Assembly (NCBI RefSeq): GCF_005166025.1
Contig: NZ_CP028923.1
Coordinates: 4,404,001 to 4,468,000, forward strand
Reading direction: 5' to 3'
Length of the DNA stretch: 64,000 nt
Source: Mangrovivirga cuniculi
GTDB lineage: Bacteria; Bacteroidota; Bacteroidia; Cytophagales; Cyclobacteriaceae
A program made the position numbers and the translations under genes. The notes under the pieces are model-generated. The model did no database searches. It had not been told where the DNA came from and was given only the letters and a program-made list of their open reading frames with translations. Of the stretch, positions 9,727 to 20,212 are shown in pieces; the first letter of the stretch is position 1, and each line of letters begins with the position of its first letter.

Positions 9727-9802
9727 CTGTTTATTAAGGAGATATTCTAGCGTAGTTCCTATTTTTTTAAGAACTTATAATAGGTCACCAATAAACCCTA
9801 TT

Positions 9803-11607
9803 ATGAAAGTTCCTGTATTTTCCAGCCTTATATTTCTTGTTGCGATTTTCATCATTCCGTCGAGTTTTGCACAGGATGCAAATAAAAAAACCTATTGCAA
9901 TCCTATAGATATTGATTATTCCTATATGTCGCATTATCGGGCCAGAACTGATGTTTCTTATCGTTCGGGAGCCGATCCGGCGATAGTAAATTTCAAAGGA
10001 AAGTATTACCTGTTTGTGACTCGTTCTCATGGTTATTGGGTTTCTGAGGATATGAGCTCCTGGAAATTTATCAAACCGGTAGCCTGGTATTTCAAAGGTT
10101 CTAATGCCCCAGCTGCAGCTGTGTATAAAGATAAGATTATCGTTTATGGTGATCCTTCAGGTCGAGGTCCGGTAATAGAAACTGCAACTCCCGAGATTGG
10201 TGACTGGAAAACGAATTACGCAGTGCTTAATCCTCCGGGAGGAATACAGGACCCCTGCCTTTTTGTGGACGATGATGGAAAAGTTTATTTGTATGAAGAA
10301 TCATCTAATAAATGGCCAATTCGAGGGGTTGAACTTGATCCTGACAATTACTTTGTCCCGATGGGTAAAGAAACAGATCTGTTTAATCTTGACCCGGACA
10401 AACATGGCTGGGAAAGATTTGGCCAGGACCACAAGTCAGATATTGATCCATATATAGAAGGGCCATGGATGATGAAACACGGTGATACCTATTATCTTGA
10501 GTACGGTGCGCCTGGCACCCAATGGAATGTGTATGCAGATGGCGTCTATACCAGTAAAAATCCTTTAGGTCCTTTTGAATACGCTCCCTACAATCCTATT
10601 TCATATAAGCCGGGAGGATTTCTTAAGGGATCCGGACACGGTAGTACTGTGAGAGATAACAATGGAAATTACTGGCATTTCGCGACTATGGCCATATCAG
10701 TAAATTATAAATTCGAACGTCGAATCGGGATGTATCCGGCAGGATTTGAATCAAATGGCCAAATGTATGTAAATACTGCATATGGTGATTATCCTCACTA
10801 TCTTCCGGACACCAAAGTTGAAAGCCACAAGAACCGATTTACCGGATGGATGCTTTTATCTTACAACAAGCCTGTACAAACTAATTCACCATTAGTAAAA
10901 AAGATATTCATGTCGTTGATGAAAGTAGTTCAGGCTACATGCTGGAACAAATCACTGATTTTAATATCAAAAGAATAAACGATGAGGAAATCAGGTCATA
11001 CTGGGTATCCGAATCAAATCATGATTCTATTTATGTGACTTTAGACCTTAAAAATAAAATGATTATTAAGGCAGTGCAGATAAACTTCCAGGACTTTAAC
11101 AGTAAAATTTTTGGTCGACCGGACACTTTAAAGCATCAATTCACTATTAAAACATCAATAGATGGCAAAAACTGGACGACTGCAGCAGACTATTCAAACA
11201 ACCAAAAAGATATGCCTCATGCTTATATAGAATTAAACCAACCTGTAGAAGCCCGCTATGTAAAATATGACCATATCTATTGCACTAATGAATATCTTTC
11301 CATCTCAGAGTTCAGGGTTTTTGGAAAAGGACAAAAAAAGGCTCCGAAAACACCAAAGAACTTTAATATTGTCAGGCAGGATGATCGGAGAAATGCAGAC
11401 CTAACCTGGGATCCTGTTAAAGGAGCTATGGGATATGTTATCTATTGGGGTATAGAACCTGATAAATTAAATCTCTCGGTTTTGATGTATGATGAAAATA
11501 ATTATGAACTAAGAGCATTAAATACAGATCAGGAATACTACTACCAGGTAGAAGCATTTAGTGAAAATGGTATATCTGAAAGGACAGACATAAAGCATAC
11601 GAAGTGA
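9803..11607 (+). pseudogene. Secreted family 43 glycoside hydrolase with F5/8C and Fn3 domains, split by a frameshift
   Basis: The first frame (9803-10978) has a signal peptide (SSFAQ) and a five-bladed GH43-type propeller with the likely acid pair Asp in GADPAIV and GGIQDPCLFVDDDG and Glu in YIEGPWMM. The second frame (10939-11607) continues with an F5/8-type C (discoidin-like) module (AVQINFQDF, EARYVKYDHIYC, ISEFRVFG) and an Fn3 domain (DLTWDPVKGAMGYVIYWG). At the A6 run 10897-10902 (phase gtA-AAA-AAG), a -1 shift joins them as VKKDIHVVDESSSGYMLEQ, giving about 601 residues. The family cleaves arabinose- or xylose-containing or galactan chains; the precise substrate cannot be read from sequence. 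Confidence 0.8.
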
Positions 11608-11736
11608 AAATATTGAACTCCAGGTAACCGAATCGGCTTAAAATTGAATTTCAGGAAATAAAAGTCAACTAATTAGGATAAAACATAAACCATTGTTTAT
11701 TAGTAATACTATCAGTGTAACTCACTAAATAATGCT

Positions 11737-12273
11737 ATGATTTTCAACTTTATAATATTTCCTATTCTTATGTCTTTTACAATTGAGGTTTTCGATTTCA
11801 ACAAAAATTCTGATATCAGCGGATGGAAAATTGTGAATGACAATGTAATGGGTGGAGTATCTAACAGTCAGTTTTATTTAAATGATTCAGGTCATGGAGT
11901 ATTTATAGGTCAGGTATCACTAGAAAATAATGGTGGGTTTTGCTCCGTCAGACATAGTTTTGACCTCAATGAAATAAACGAATCTTCATCCATAATCATA
12001 AAGGTTAAAGGTGATGGTAAGAGATATCAATTAAGGGTCAAAGAATCCAGCAGGAACCCGGAGTCATATATCCATTATTTTAATACGAGTAAAAAATGGG
12101 AGGTTATCGAAATCTCTTTAGACCAGCTAATACCCTGGTATAGAGGAAACAAACTAGACCGCCCAAATTTCAATGGAGATCAAATTCAGGAAATCGGGTT
12201 TCTTATAGGTAATAAAAAGGAAGAGGATTTTAAATTAATGATCGATAATATCACTATAAAGTCAGAAAAATAA
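11737..12273 (+). CDS. CIA30-family (complex I intermediate-associated protein 30) domain protein
   Basis: This 178-residue protein is almost entirely one CIA30-type galactose-binding-like fold. Diagnostic segments are FDFNKNSDISGWKIVNDNVMGGVS near residue 20-43, GGFCSVRHSFDL, IIIKVKGDGKRYQLRVKES, and the C-terminal IQEIGFLIGNKKEEDFKLMIDNI. Bacterial members are common and are not tied to respiratory complex I; many may bind flavin or carbohydrate, but that is not established here. The first 18 residues are hydrophobic and could be a weak signal sequence. It is flanked by gaps of 129 and 90 bp. Confidence 0.85.
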   Translation: MIFNFIIFPILMSFTIEVFDFNKNSDISGWKIVNDNVMGGVSNSQFYLNDSGHGVFIGQVSLENNGGFCSVRHSFDLNEINESSSIIIKVKGDGKRYQLRVKESSRNPESYIHYFNTSKKWEVIEISLDQLIPWYRGNKLDRPNFNGDQIQEIGFLIGNKKEEDFKLMIDNITIKSEK

Positions 12274-12363
12274 TCAGGTAATTAGCTCTTAAACTTATTG
12301 TAGATTAAAAAAAATAATCTTATTTTTAATCATTCTAAATAAAGTCAACCAAACACAATACAA

Positions 12364-13041
12364 ATGAGAGCGTTATTTTTTATTCCTTTCTTTTTTATTT
12401 ACACTTCATTAGATGCTTTTGAACTAAATACAACTATCTCTGAAACAATATTATCAAGTGATACAACAGATTATGGATCATTAACCAAAAAAGAAAAGCG
12501 TAAATGGCGAATTGATAATTACACTAGCGATCTGTTTTTTAATATCTCACTTCCTCATCTTAATCAATTTAGAATAAAGCCGGATGGTTCCGGTTTGAGT
12601 GAATCCGGTTACTTTGGTTTTGCTTTTGGTTTTGATTATTACTATAATAAAAATCGATTTATAAATATTACCGGAGGGACGATCACCAATTTCATTTTAC
12701 CTATTCCAATTCCAATTTATGCTCCGACAAATGATAATGAAATAAACTCTAAATATGTTTATTTAACCCATAATCATAAGATCAAAAGAAACAAATTAGG
12801 ATATGGAATTGTGTACGCCAATTATTCCTTAGACCCAAAGGATAATTATGATTCACAACCTGTTTCAATTTACCGTTCCAATGCCCTTGGAATAGTTGGG
12901 ACATATCACTTACAACTTGGAAGAGCATTCCATATGGGTTTAATATACAGACCAACCTTTATTTCATTAGGTAATAGCGAATCAAATTACGAACATTCAC
13001 TAAGCCTTGAGTTTGCCTGGAAGATCAGAATGCTCAAATAA
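12364..13041 (+). CDS. Exported protein of unknown function, probable outer-membrane barrel
   Basis: This is a 225-residue protein with a hydrophobic signal sequence (FFIPFFFIYTSLDAFE). I do not recognise the family. The mature part alternates aromatic and polar residues in short strands, with the end FIFLGNSESNYEHSLSLEFAWKIR-like stretch being typical of small beta-barrels (alternation followed by a C-terminal aromatic residue region). There is a charged linker (TKKEKRKWRIDNY) near residue 45. It lies between CIA30 and CocE genes with separate spacers, so no operon is evident. Confidence 0.5.
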   Translation: MRALFFIPFFFIYTSLDAFELNTTISETILSSDTTDYGSLTKKEKRKWRIDNYTSDLFFNISLPHLNQFRIKPDGSGLSESGYFGFAFGFDYYYNKNRFINITGGTITNFILPIPIPIYAPTNDNEINSKYVYLTHNHKIKRNKLGYGIVYANYSLDPKDNYDSQPVSIYRSNALGIVGTYHLQLGRAFHMGLIYRPTFISLGNSESNYEHSLSLEFAWKIRMLK

Positions 13042-13060
13042 CCCGGGTCAATCTATCGAT

Positions 13061-13091
13061 TTGTAATAATGGGGATTAATTTCTTATCTTA
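13061..13091 (+). promoter_or_regulatory. Candidate Bacteroidota-type promoter for the CocE/NonD hydrolase gene
   Basis: A TTG at 13061-13063 is followed after 20 bases by TATCTTAA (13084-13091), a six-of-eight match to the TAnnTTTG box. It lies 22 bases upstream of the start codon at 13114. This is a motif match only. Confidence 0.3.
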
Positions 13092-13113
13092 ATGATATAC
13101 AAATACTTCCCCT

Positions 13114-15012
13114 ATGAAAAGATCTTTTATTCTCGGATTAATTTCTCTGTTATTTCTTATTCCTGTTAATATTCTGGCTCAGGATGCCAGGATTCTATCA
13201 AAATTAGAAGAAATAGCTATAATAGATCAAAAAGTCATGATGCCTATGAGAGATGGTGTCAGACTGGCAACTGATATTTACAGGCCAAAGACTGATCAAC
13301 AGGTACCTATTATATTTTCGAGGACACCATATAATTTTAACACCTATCGCGATGGTAAATTAAGCACAAGAACACTTCAACGAGCCTATGAAGCTGTTAG
13401 CCGTGGTTACGCTTATGTAGTACAGAATGAACGTGGACGCTTTTTTTCAGAGGGAGAATGGGATATCCTTGGAGTCCCTTTAACCGATGGTTATGATGCA
13501 TTTAGCTGGTTAGCAGATCAGGAATGGAGTAATGGTAAAATAGGAACATTAGGGTGTTCAAGTACAGCTGAATGGCAAATGGCAGTCGCTGCTTTAGATC
13601 ACCCTTCACATGCTGCGATGGTACCCCAGGGATTTGGAGCTGGAGTTGGGCAAGTAGGTGACTTTTATGAACAGGGAAACTGGTACCGCGGAGGAGCTGA
13701 ACAAATGTTATTCTTTTCATGGTTGTACCATACTCAACACGATGAAATGGCCCCGAAACTTCCTGAAGACATTAGTCAGGAAGACCTGCAAAGAATTCAG
13801 AGGTTCTATGATATGGCTCCTGAATACCCACCGGTAGACTGGTCTAAGGGACTTCAACATCTTCCTATTCAGGATATAATTAAAAATGTTGATGGACCGA
13901 TTGGAGTATTCGAGAAAATGGTGAGGAGAAAACCAAATGATCCCGAATGGTATAGAGGAGGCCTATACCATGATGACATGGGCTTTGGTGTTCCAAGCTT
14001 TTGGTTCGCCTCCTGGTATGATGTATCGATCAGTCCAAATCTCGCTTTATTTAATCACGTAAGAAACAATATAGAAGATCCTCAGATTGCAGAAAACCAG
14101 TACCTGGTTATTGCTCCAACCCTCCATTGTGCATATAAACGAGCCACAGAAAATACAATTGTAGGAGAGAGAAATGTTGGTGATGCAAGACTAAATTATG
14201 ACGAACTTGTATATAGTTGGTTTGATGTCTGGTTGAAAGGGGAATCAAAAGAATTTCTTGACACCCTTCCCAGAATAAAATATTATACAATGGGCAGCAA
14301 CGAGTGGAATACGGCTGAAGTCTGGCCTCCGGAATCATCTGAAATGACTACCTTATTTCTTTCTAGCGATGGCAAGGCTAATAGTCTGTACGGTGATGGT
14401 ACACTACTAAAATCTGCACCATCTAAAGACAAGCCTGATTCGTATACCTATGATCCAATGAACCCTGTACCGTCTTATGGTGGAAATGTATGTTGCACCG
14501 GCAATGCTGTAAAAGGCGGAGCATTTGACCAACAAGTGATGGAAACCAGAAATGATATTCTGGTTTATACTACACCTCCACTGGAGGAAGGGGTAGAAAT
14601 CACCGGCTTTATTGAATCAACCTTATATTTATCTTCCGATGTAAAGGATACTGATCTTACTATAAAGATTATAGACGTTTATCCTGATGGTACAGCATAC
14701 AATCTTGATGAGACAATTCAACGGGTCAGATACAGAGAAGGGTATGAAAAGGAAGTATTTATGGAAAAAGGAAAAGTTTATGAAGTTGAACTGACACCAA
14801 TGTCAACGAGTAATTATTTTAAAAAAGGCCATCGGATTAGAATTGAAGTTTCCAGTAGTAATTTCCCGCGTTTTGCGAGAAATTTAAATACGGGAGGTGA
14901 TAATTTTAATGAATCTGATGGGATTGTGGCTAATAATACTATTCACCATTCCAAAAAATATCCTTCACAAATAAAAGTACCTGTACTCGGTAAATTAAAT
15001 TTTGAAAAGTAA
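13114..15012 (+). CDS. CocE/NonD family hydrolase (X-Pro dipeptidyl-peptidase S15-like), exported
   Basis: This 632-residue protein has a signal peptide (to about residue 23, NILAQ), an alpha/beta-hydrolase core and a C-terminal jelly-roll domain, the standard architecture. The nucleophile is Ser149 in [12 protein letters not shown], preceded by the [16 protein letters not shown] block that is conserved in CocE/NonD enzymes. The acid is probably in [12 protein letters not shown] and the His in [10 protein letters not shown]. The C-terminal part has [18 protein letters not shown] and [24 protein letters not shown]. Such enzymes hydrolyse acyl esters or X-Pro dipeptides; here the location is periplasmic or extracellular. 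An MsrA-like gene follows one base after the stop, so the two are probably co-transcribed. Confidence 0.9.
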   Translation: MKRSFILGLISLLFLIPVNILAQDARILSKLEEIAIIDQKVMMPMRDGVRLATDIYRPKTDQQVPIIFSRTPYNFNTYRDGKLSTRTLQRAYEAVSRGYAYVVQNERGRFFSEGEWDILGVPLTDGYDAFSWLADQEWSNGKIGTLGCSSTAEWQMAVAALDHPSHAAMVPQGFGAGVGQVGDFYEQGNWYRGGAEQMLFFSWLYHTQHDEMAPKLPEDISQEDLQRIQRFYDMAPEYPPVDWSKGLQHLPIQDIIKNVDGPIGVFEKMVRRKPNDPEWYRGGLYHDDMGFGVPSFWFASWYDVSISPNLALFNHVRNNIEDPQIAENQYLVIAPTLHCAYKRATENTIVGERNVGDARLNYDELVYSWFDVWLKGESKEFLDTLPRIKYYTMGSNEWNTAEVWPPESSEMTTLFLSSDGKANSLYGDGTLLKSAPSKDKPDSYTYDPMNPVPSYGGNVCCTGNAVKGGAFDQQVMETRNDILVYTTPPLEEGVEITGFIESTLYLSSDVKDTDLTIKIIDVYPDGTAYNLDETIQRVRYREGYEKEVFMEKGKVYEVELTPMSTSNYFKKGHRIRIEVSSSNFPRFARNLNTGGDNFNESDGIVANNTIHHSKKYPSQIKVPVLGKLNFEK

Positions 15013-15013
15013 A

Positions 15014-15523
15014 ATGAATATAGGACTGGGTGGAGGATGCCATTGGTGTACAGAAGGCATATTTCAATCTTTAAAGGGAGTTACTAAAGTTGATCAGGGG
15101 TGGATTTCCGGCGAAATTCCTCATGAAAACTATTCAGAAGCTATTTTGATTGAATTTGATGAAAATATAATTTCGCTTGATACCATCATTGAAATCCACC
15201 TTTTAACACATTCTAGTGAAGCTGCGCATTCCTTCAGGAATAAATATCGATCTGCAATTTACTTTTTTGATGAAGAGCAATTTCAGTCTGTAACACATAT
15301 ACTTATAAAGCTATCTGAAAAATTTAAAAAGAAATTCATAACCCGTGCCATAAGGTTTAAAGACTTCAAACTAAACAAAGCAGATCAATTAGATTATTTT
15401 TATACCCGACCGGAAGCTCCTTTTTGTGAAACATATATTATTCCTAAAATAAAAATGTTAATTAATTCACATAGTGATGTGATTAATACCAAAGCATTAA
15501 ATGTGATTGACAATTATTGTTAA
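15014..15523 (+). CDS. MsrA-like peptide-methionine sulfoxide reductase paralogue
   Basis: This protein has 169 residues when started at the ATG at 15014, directly after the previous stop; an earlier TTG at 15002 would overlap that gene and is less likely. The motif GGGCHWCTEGIF (Cys9 catalytic, Cys12) corresponds to MsrA's GGCFWC, with His replacing Phe. SEAAHSFRNKYRSAIYFFD matches MsrA's DPTxxNRQGNDxGxQYRSxIY. The usual DPT and QGND residues are changed, so activity on methionine sulfoxide is uncertain. It lacks a signal peptide, although its neighbour is exported. It may act as a cytoplasmic reductase or have diverged. Confidence 0.75.
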   Translation: MNIGLGGGCHWCTEGIFQSLKGVTKVDQGWISGEIPHENYSEAILIEFDENIISLDTIIEIHLLTHSSEAAHSFRNKYRSAIYFFDEEQFQSVTHILIKLSEKFKKKFITRAIRFKDFKLNKADQLDYFYTRPEAPFCETYIIPKIKMLINSHSDVINTKALNVIDNYC

Positions 15524-15536
15524 ACTATTATATTTG
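15507..15536 (+). promoter_or_regulatory. Strong Bacteroidota-type promoter upstream of the 15566 gene
   Basis: A TTG at 15507-15509 and a perfect TAnnTTTG box (TATATTTG, 15529-15536) are separated by 19 bases, the canonical spacing for Bacteroidota housekeeping sigma. The start codon follows 29 bases later at 15566. The upstream element overlaps the end of the MsrA-like gene. Confidence 0.6.
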
Positions 15537-15565
15537 TCCTTATTTTTTAAAATCAACTATCAAAC

Positions 15566-16738
15566 ATGCTATCAAGGGATTTATTAATTGTTTTTGTTTT
15601 ACTATTCGTATGCTTTAACACTAAAGGTCAGTTAAGATCTGGTTATATAATCACAAATTCAGGGGAAAAGGTCGCATGTCAGATAATAAACAGAGACTGG
15701 ACTTATTGTCCTGAGCAAATTAAAATTAAAGTGTCTGATTCTGAGGTAAAGGTTTTTGAAGCGAAAGATGTAAAAGAAATTGGGATTGACAGTTCGATAA
15801 TATATATCAGTAGACAAGTCAAAATTGATCTTTCATCATCAAATACTAAAAGTTTATCAAACTCCAGAAACCCTGATTTTATTGAAAAAACGGTATTTTT
15901 AAAGGTTTTAATATCTGGAAAAGCCTCATTATATAATTATCGAAAACCCAACCTGGACAAGTTCTTTTTCTCTCATAATGAAAAAGAAATAAAACCATTA
16001 ATTTATAAAAAGTACAATGTCAGGATGACAATTAAAGAGAATAACTATTTTAAGCAGCAACTAAAACAAACATTTAGTGATGAAGAAAAGGTGAAAATCA
16101 ATTTTGATAAACTCGATTACACACAAAAAGATCTGGAAGATATATTTATAAAATATAATTCAATTTCAGCTCCTGACCAAATGCAATATATTCAAGAGAG
16201 AAAACCCTGGACTTATAATCTAACTGTAAGAACAGGTATGAGGTATGTTACTACTAATATTAGGAACAACCAATACTTTAATGAAGATCTAAAGTCCAGA
16301 ATTTCATTCAGAATTGGGGCAGAATTACAGGTTACACCTTCATTCTGGCATAGGAGATGGTCATTAACTCTTGAGCCTACTTATAGCCATTTTAAAACGG
16401 TTGCAGCGTCAGAAGATCGAAGTATTTCTTTAAAATATAGTGTTCTTGAATTCCCTGTATTAATCAGGTATAAAATGTGGAAGAATAAACACTCAAATCT
16501 TTATATAAATGCAGGATTAGGCACTGATTTTAAATACAATACCAATCTAACTTTCGGAGCCACTAATGAAATGGACATAACTATTGCTCCGTATTTTATC
16601 GGTGGTTTAGGTTATTCACATAAAAAATTCTCTTCAGAGTTGAGAATTAGTTCAAGCAAAAACATTCTTGCCTCCTATACATATTGGGAAACTAAGTTAA
16701 ATATTACTGAGTTTGTTATAGGCTATAAAATTTTATAA
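15566..16738 (+). CDS. Exported protein with C-terminal outer-membrane beta-barrel domain
   Basis: This 390-residue protein has a signal peptide (VCFNTKGQ). The N-terminal 200 residues form a domain starting RSGYIITNSGEKVACQIINRDW, which resembles domains found ahead of PorT-like barrels in Bacteroidota. From about residue 215 the sequence becomes a run of amphipathic strands (TYNLTVRTGMRYVTT, GAELQVTPSFWHRRWSLTLEPTY, YINAGLGTDF) typical of OmpA/PorT-type barrels. The function is unknown. The next gene begins immediately after its stop codon (16739) and encodes a lipoprotein, so they form a two-gene operon driven by the promoter at 15507-15536. Confidence 0.65.
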   Translation: MLSRDLLIVFVLLFVCFNTKGQLRSGYIITNSGEKVACQIINRDWTYCPEQIKIKVSDSEVKVFEAKDVKEIGIDSSIIYISRQVKIDLSSSNTKSLSNSRNPDFIEKTVFLKVLISGKASLYNYRKPNLDKFFFSHNEKEIKPLIYKKYNVRMTIKENNYFKQQLKQTFSDEEKVKINFDKLDYTQKDLEDIFIKYNSISAPDQMQYIQERKPWTYNLTVRTGMRYVTTNIRNNQYFNEDLKSRISFRIGAELQVTPSFWHRRWSLTLEPTYSHFKTVAASEDRSISLKYSVLEFPVLIRYKMWKNKHSNLYINAGLGTDFKYNTNLTFGATNEMDITIAPYFIGGLGYSHKKFSSELRISSSKNILASYTYWETKLNITEFVIGYKIL

Positions 16739-17467
16739 ATGAAATACCTGGTCGTTCTTACATCATTTATATTTTTTTCATCTTGCAATTATCAAGATAA
16801 TACTTCAGAAGTGAAAGCTGCCGGAAGTTTGAAAAATATTATGATAAAAGGAGATCTTACCCCTCAATTGAATAGCGACTCATTAACAATTTCGGATAAT
16901 TTTTTTGGATTGGGACCTGCTGAAAATATGAAAGGTGAGTTAATGATAATTGATGGGAATATTTATAAATCAATTATAACAAATGATGACAAAGTAGAAG
17001 TTGGGCAAATTAAAAGTTTTTCAGCACCTTTTTTTGTTTATGGTTTCTTTGATAACTGGGAACCTGTTTCACCTCCAAAATCAAATGAAATAACTGACAA
17101 GGTTATTGAATCTTATTTGAATCAAATCTCTAAAAATAAAGACTTGGAAACTTTTAGTTTTAAAATTCAGACTAAAGTAAAAAAGGCAAAAATACATGTC
17201 TTAAACTATCAGCAAAAATCCAATCAAAATCCATCAAAAACGACTATCCACAACGACAATCGGTATTTTGATTTGATTGACAAGGAAGTGTTCATTTTAG
17301 GTTTCTATTCTAACAAACATCATGGAATATTTACACACAAAAACAGTAATATTCACATGCATTTAATTACAAAAGACAAGGAAATGATGGGGCATTTGGA
17401 CGAAATTGTGATTGATCAGAATAGTGAAATAACGTTTTTTCACTCAAAAAAAGAAGATCACGATTAA
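16739..17467 (+). CDS. Lipoprotein of unknown function
   Basis: This 242-residue protein has a short lipoprotein signal peptide (FIFFSSC, Cys16). I do not recognise the family. The mature part is hydrophilic with isolated strands and a C-terminal His-rich region (NKHHGIFTHKNSNIHMHLITKDKEMMGHLDE), which could bind metal; this resembles acetolactate-decarboxylase-like folds, but I cannot confirm it. Its start codon follows directly on the preceding beta-barrel gene's stop, so the two proteins are probably made together and may interact in the outer membrane. Confidence 0.6.
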   Translation: MKYLVVLTSFIFFSSCNYQDNTSEVKAAGSLKNIMIKGDLTPQLNSDSLTISDNFFGLGPAENMKGELMIIDGNIYKSIITNDDKVEVGQIKSFSAPFFVYGFFDNWEPVSPPKSNEITDKVIESYLNQISKNKDLETFSFKIQTKVKKAKIHVLNYQQKSNQNPSKTTIHNDNRYFDLIDKEVFILGFYSNKHHGIFTHKNSNIHMHLITKDKEMMGHLDEIVIDQNSEITFFHSKKEDHD

Positions 17468-17489
17468 TATCCTGGAGTTGCTAAACTTA

Positions 17490-18803
17490 TTATTCAACCA
17501 GATCCTGCAGAATCACAAAACTATTGATCGAATTATTATCCATTTTGATGGTGCCTGTTAAGTAATATTGATTACTTTCTTTTACTACTTCAAAATCCAG
17601 ATAGCTCAGATCTTTAAATAAGTTTTTACGAACCGGCAGGTCGACCGAATCAGACCATGAATCAAAATCTATATCCAGATCAAAAAAATTATTATTTGCA
17701 TTAAATCTCTCCATTTGCATCTCTGGCATATTACTAACATGGATAGTATCTGAAAAAGGTTCAAGGGGATCTAGTCCCAGGAGTGGGAATAAATCATATT
17801 CATCTTCTTCATCAACTAAGGTTGTATCAACTTGACCATCTGAAATCATCCTTACCTGGATTGCCGGCATTAATGATGTGTTTTCAGAGGATGAAAATTC
17901 ATTACTCATAACAGCGGGTTTTGTGTTTGTTTTATAATCTGATACCTCAATAGTTCCTCCAACTCTTATATCAATATCATGAATATTTTTTTCAAAGAGA
18001 CTATTTAACGCTACAGCATCATCATTCCCCATAACCTCACCGGTTATATGAGTTAATAATTTCCTGATACTTCCTTTTTTTCTTTGACCGACATCCCTTA
18101 TTGTACTAAAAGCTTCAGCTGTAGCACGTGAAATGACGGTGCCTTTCCACGTAATTTCGCCATTGTTAAAGTTAATCTCATGATGCTCATTTTCTCCAAA
18201 AATCAACAAATCAGAATTAAATCTTTTAATTGCCTGCAATTTCGAATCATCATTAAGATTCATATACTCCACATCAAACATTTCTGCTGCTGAAGGGCCT
18301 CTCACCTGGTTTTGTACGTGATAGGCAATTATAAATCTTTTATTCTTGAGTGCTGCTTGTAAAGTTCCGTCTTCTGATACCCCGGACAAAACTCCTTCAT
18401 ATGGAATCAGGGTATCCGCTTTAATTAATTTTTTAACAAATACTGAGGCTTTATCATGATCTTCATAAGGGAGGTTCATGTAATAAGAACCCGGGTATTT
18501 TTCTAATGAAAAAATAAATACATTCCCGGGCAGTAATATCCCGTGATCAGATAGTTGATCTTGCAAGCTATCAGGATCATCACTGCTTAAATAGTATTTA
18601 GGATGTAAAACTGCATTTAATGTTACCTTACGGAAAATCTTGTCTGTATTCAACCTTATAATAACTCCTGCGTCCTTCGCAATAGCAGTTTCAAAAGACT
18701 TAATTCTTCTAAAATCGAATAACAGTTTAACGCATAATACCAATACAATCAATACTAATACTACAAGAGAGACAAACCTTAGTATGTTTCTCTTCACTAT
18801 CAC
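17490..18803 (-). CDS. Membrane-anchored protein of unknown function
   Basis: This 437-residue protein has one N-terminal membrane helix (about residues 9-30, FVSLVVLVLIVLVLCVKLLF) and a large periplasmic part. I do not recognise the family. Visible features are an internal strand-rich region (IIRLNTDKIFRKVTLNAVLHPKYYL, DIDIRVGGTIEVSDYKTN) and a long acidic stretch (LVDEEDEYDLFPLLGLDPL) followed by DLDIDFDSWSDSVDLPV. It is divergent from the HAD gene and converges with the preceding lipoprotein gene, with a gap of 22 bp. No operon partner is evident. Confidence 0.6.
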   Translation of the reverse strand: MIVKRNILRFVSLVVLVLIVLVLCVKLLFDFRRIKSFETAIAKDAGVIIRLNTDKIFRKVTLNAVLHPKYYLSSDDPDSLQDQLSDHGILLPGNVFIFSLEKYPGSYYMNLPYEDHDKASVFVKKLIKADTLIPYEGVLSGVSEDGTLQAALKNKRFIIAYHVQNQVRGPSAAEMFDVEYMNLNDDSKLQAIKRFNSDLLIFGENEHHEINFNNGEITWKGTVISRATAEAFSTIRDVGQRKKGSIRKLLTHITGEVMGNDDAVALNSLFEKNIHDIDIRVGGTIEVSDYKTNTKPAVMSNEFSSSENTSLMPAIQVRMISDGQVDTTLVDEEDEYDLFPLLGLDPLEPFSDTIHVSNMPEMQMERFNANNNFFDLDIDFDSWSDSVDLPVRKNLFKDLSYLDFEVVKESNQYYLTGTIKMDNNSINSFVILQDLVE

Positions 18804-18897
18804 AATTGAAATTTAAAGTGCTGATTAATCATTATTTGAATTTTAATATAACAAATAAGTTCAATAAATTATATATATAATCAAATTATGTAATTAA

Positions 18898-19569
18898 ATG
18901 AATATTAAACTGGCCTTCGATATTTATGGTACAATAATAAATACTTCAGGCATAAAGGATGTATTAAAAAATCACACCGGTTCTAAAACTAAAGATTTTA
19001 TAGGGTTATGGCGAACAAAACAATTGGAATATTCATTTAGAAGGGCTGCAATGGACCTTTATGTTAATTTTGACACAGTTACTGATCAGGCATTACAATT
19101 TACTTGCGACGAATTAGATGTCAGCTTGAATGAATATCAAAGGGCCCAAATAATCGATTCATATAGATCATTACCAAAATTTGATGATACTGACGATTCC
19201 TTACAAAACTTAAAGAATAAAGGGTTTTCCATAAATGCATTTTCGAATGGAAGTATGCAAAGTTTAAAAGCTTTGTTTAAAAATAATTCCCTCGACAAAA
19301 TATTTGAAAAATCTATTAGCCTTGAAAATAAACAAGTTTTTAAACCTTCACGGTCAGCGTACTATTACTTATTAAATGAATTGAATGCCGAAGCTCAGGA
19401 AGTGTGTCTGATTTCCGGAAATCCTTTTGACATAATTGGAGCAGCTAATTGCGGAATTAAAACAATCTGGTTAAATAGAAAAGCATCAACTTTCGATCCA
19501 TGGGAGATAAAACCCGACTACACGGTAAAATCCTTAAATGAAATTATTAAAGTATTGGGTCAGGAATAA
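18898..19569 (+). CDS. Haloacid dehalogenase type II-like HAD hydrolase
   Basis: This 223-residue protein carries the HAD motifs in order. Motif I is LAFDIYGTIINT with nucleophile Asp8, motif II is INAFSNGS near residue 115, motif III is the Lys in VFKPSRSAYYYL, and motif IV is CLISGNPFDIIGAANCG near 190. DIYGT and SGNPFDIIGA match haloacid dehalogenase type II rather than phosphatase subfamilies. L-2-haloacid dehalogenase activity is possible but many homologues have unknown substrates. It has no signal peptide and stands alone. Confidence 0.85.
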   Translation: MNIKLAFDIYGTIINTSGIKDVLKNHTGSKTKDFIGLWRTKQLEYSFRRAAMDLYVNFDTVTDQALQFTCDELDVSLNEYQRAQIIDSYRSLPKFDDTDDSLQNLKNKGFSINAFSNGSMQSLKALFKNNSLDKIFEKSISLENKQVFKPSRSAYYYLLNELNAEAQEVCLISGNPFDIIGAANCGIKTIWLNRKASTFDPWEIKPDYTVKSLNEIIKVLGQE

Positions 19570-19627
19570 AAGAATTCAGATTTAACCTAATAAAACTTTA
19601 ATATTCATCGATAAATTAAAATATGTT

Positions 19628-20044
19628 ATGGCTGAACTTAAAACCAAACCAACCAATCAATCAATAGAAGAATTTATTGACTCTATAGACCACAACAAAA
19701 GAAAAGAGGACAGTAAAGTTCTTTTAGAAATCATGAAGGAGCAAACAGGACTAGAACCTAAAATATGGGGAGAGAATATTATCGGATTTGGAGAATACCA
19801 CTATAAATATGACAGCGGCAGAGAAGGAGATTGGTTTATGACCGGTTTTTCTCCCAGAAAACAAAATATGAGTATTTACATTATGACAGGTTTCAGTAAA
19901 TATCAGGATCTTCTGGAAAAATTAGGTAAGCATCGAACCGGTTCTTCCTGCCTTTATATAAATAAACTGGAAGATATAGATATTCAGGTACTTACTAAGC
20001 TGATTTCTGAGTCGTTTAAAGCCATGAAGAAAAGATATCATTAA
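19628..20044 (+). CDS. DUF1801 domain protein
   Basis: This 138-residue soluble protein has the DUF1801 (YdhG-like) fold. Recognisable blocks are TNQSIEEFIDSIDHNKRKEDS at the N-terminus, LEPKIWGENIIGFGEYHYKYDSGREGDWFMTGFSPRKQNMSIYI in the centre, and LLEKLGKHRTGSSCLYINKLEDID near the C-terminus. The length is normal for the family. The biochemical function is not established. It lies 58 bp after the HAD gene on the same strand and could be co-transcribed with it. Confidence 0.85.
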   Translation: MAELKTKPTNQSIEEFIDSIDHNKRKEDSKVLLEIMKEQTGLEPKIWGENIIGFGEYHYKYDSGREGDWFMTGFSPRKQNMSIYIMTGFSKYQDLLEKLGKHRTGSSCLYINKLEDIDIQVLTKLISESFKAMKKRYH

Positions 20045-20212
20045 TTCTACAAATCCATTTTATTAAAATTTTATTCCGCAAAAAAGTATAACATCAAAAT
20101 AAAAAAATGGTTTGACATTGAAAAAAGGACGAAATTAACTGTTTCATTACATACTTACAGCTATGTAATTTAATTTTTTGCATATTTATTCTGTGTTTAA
20201 ACTTTTTAATAT

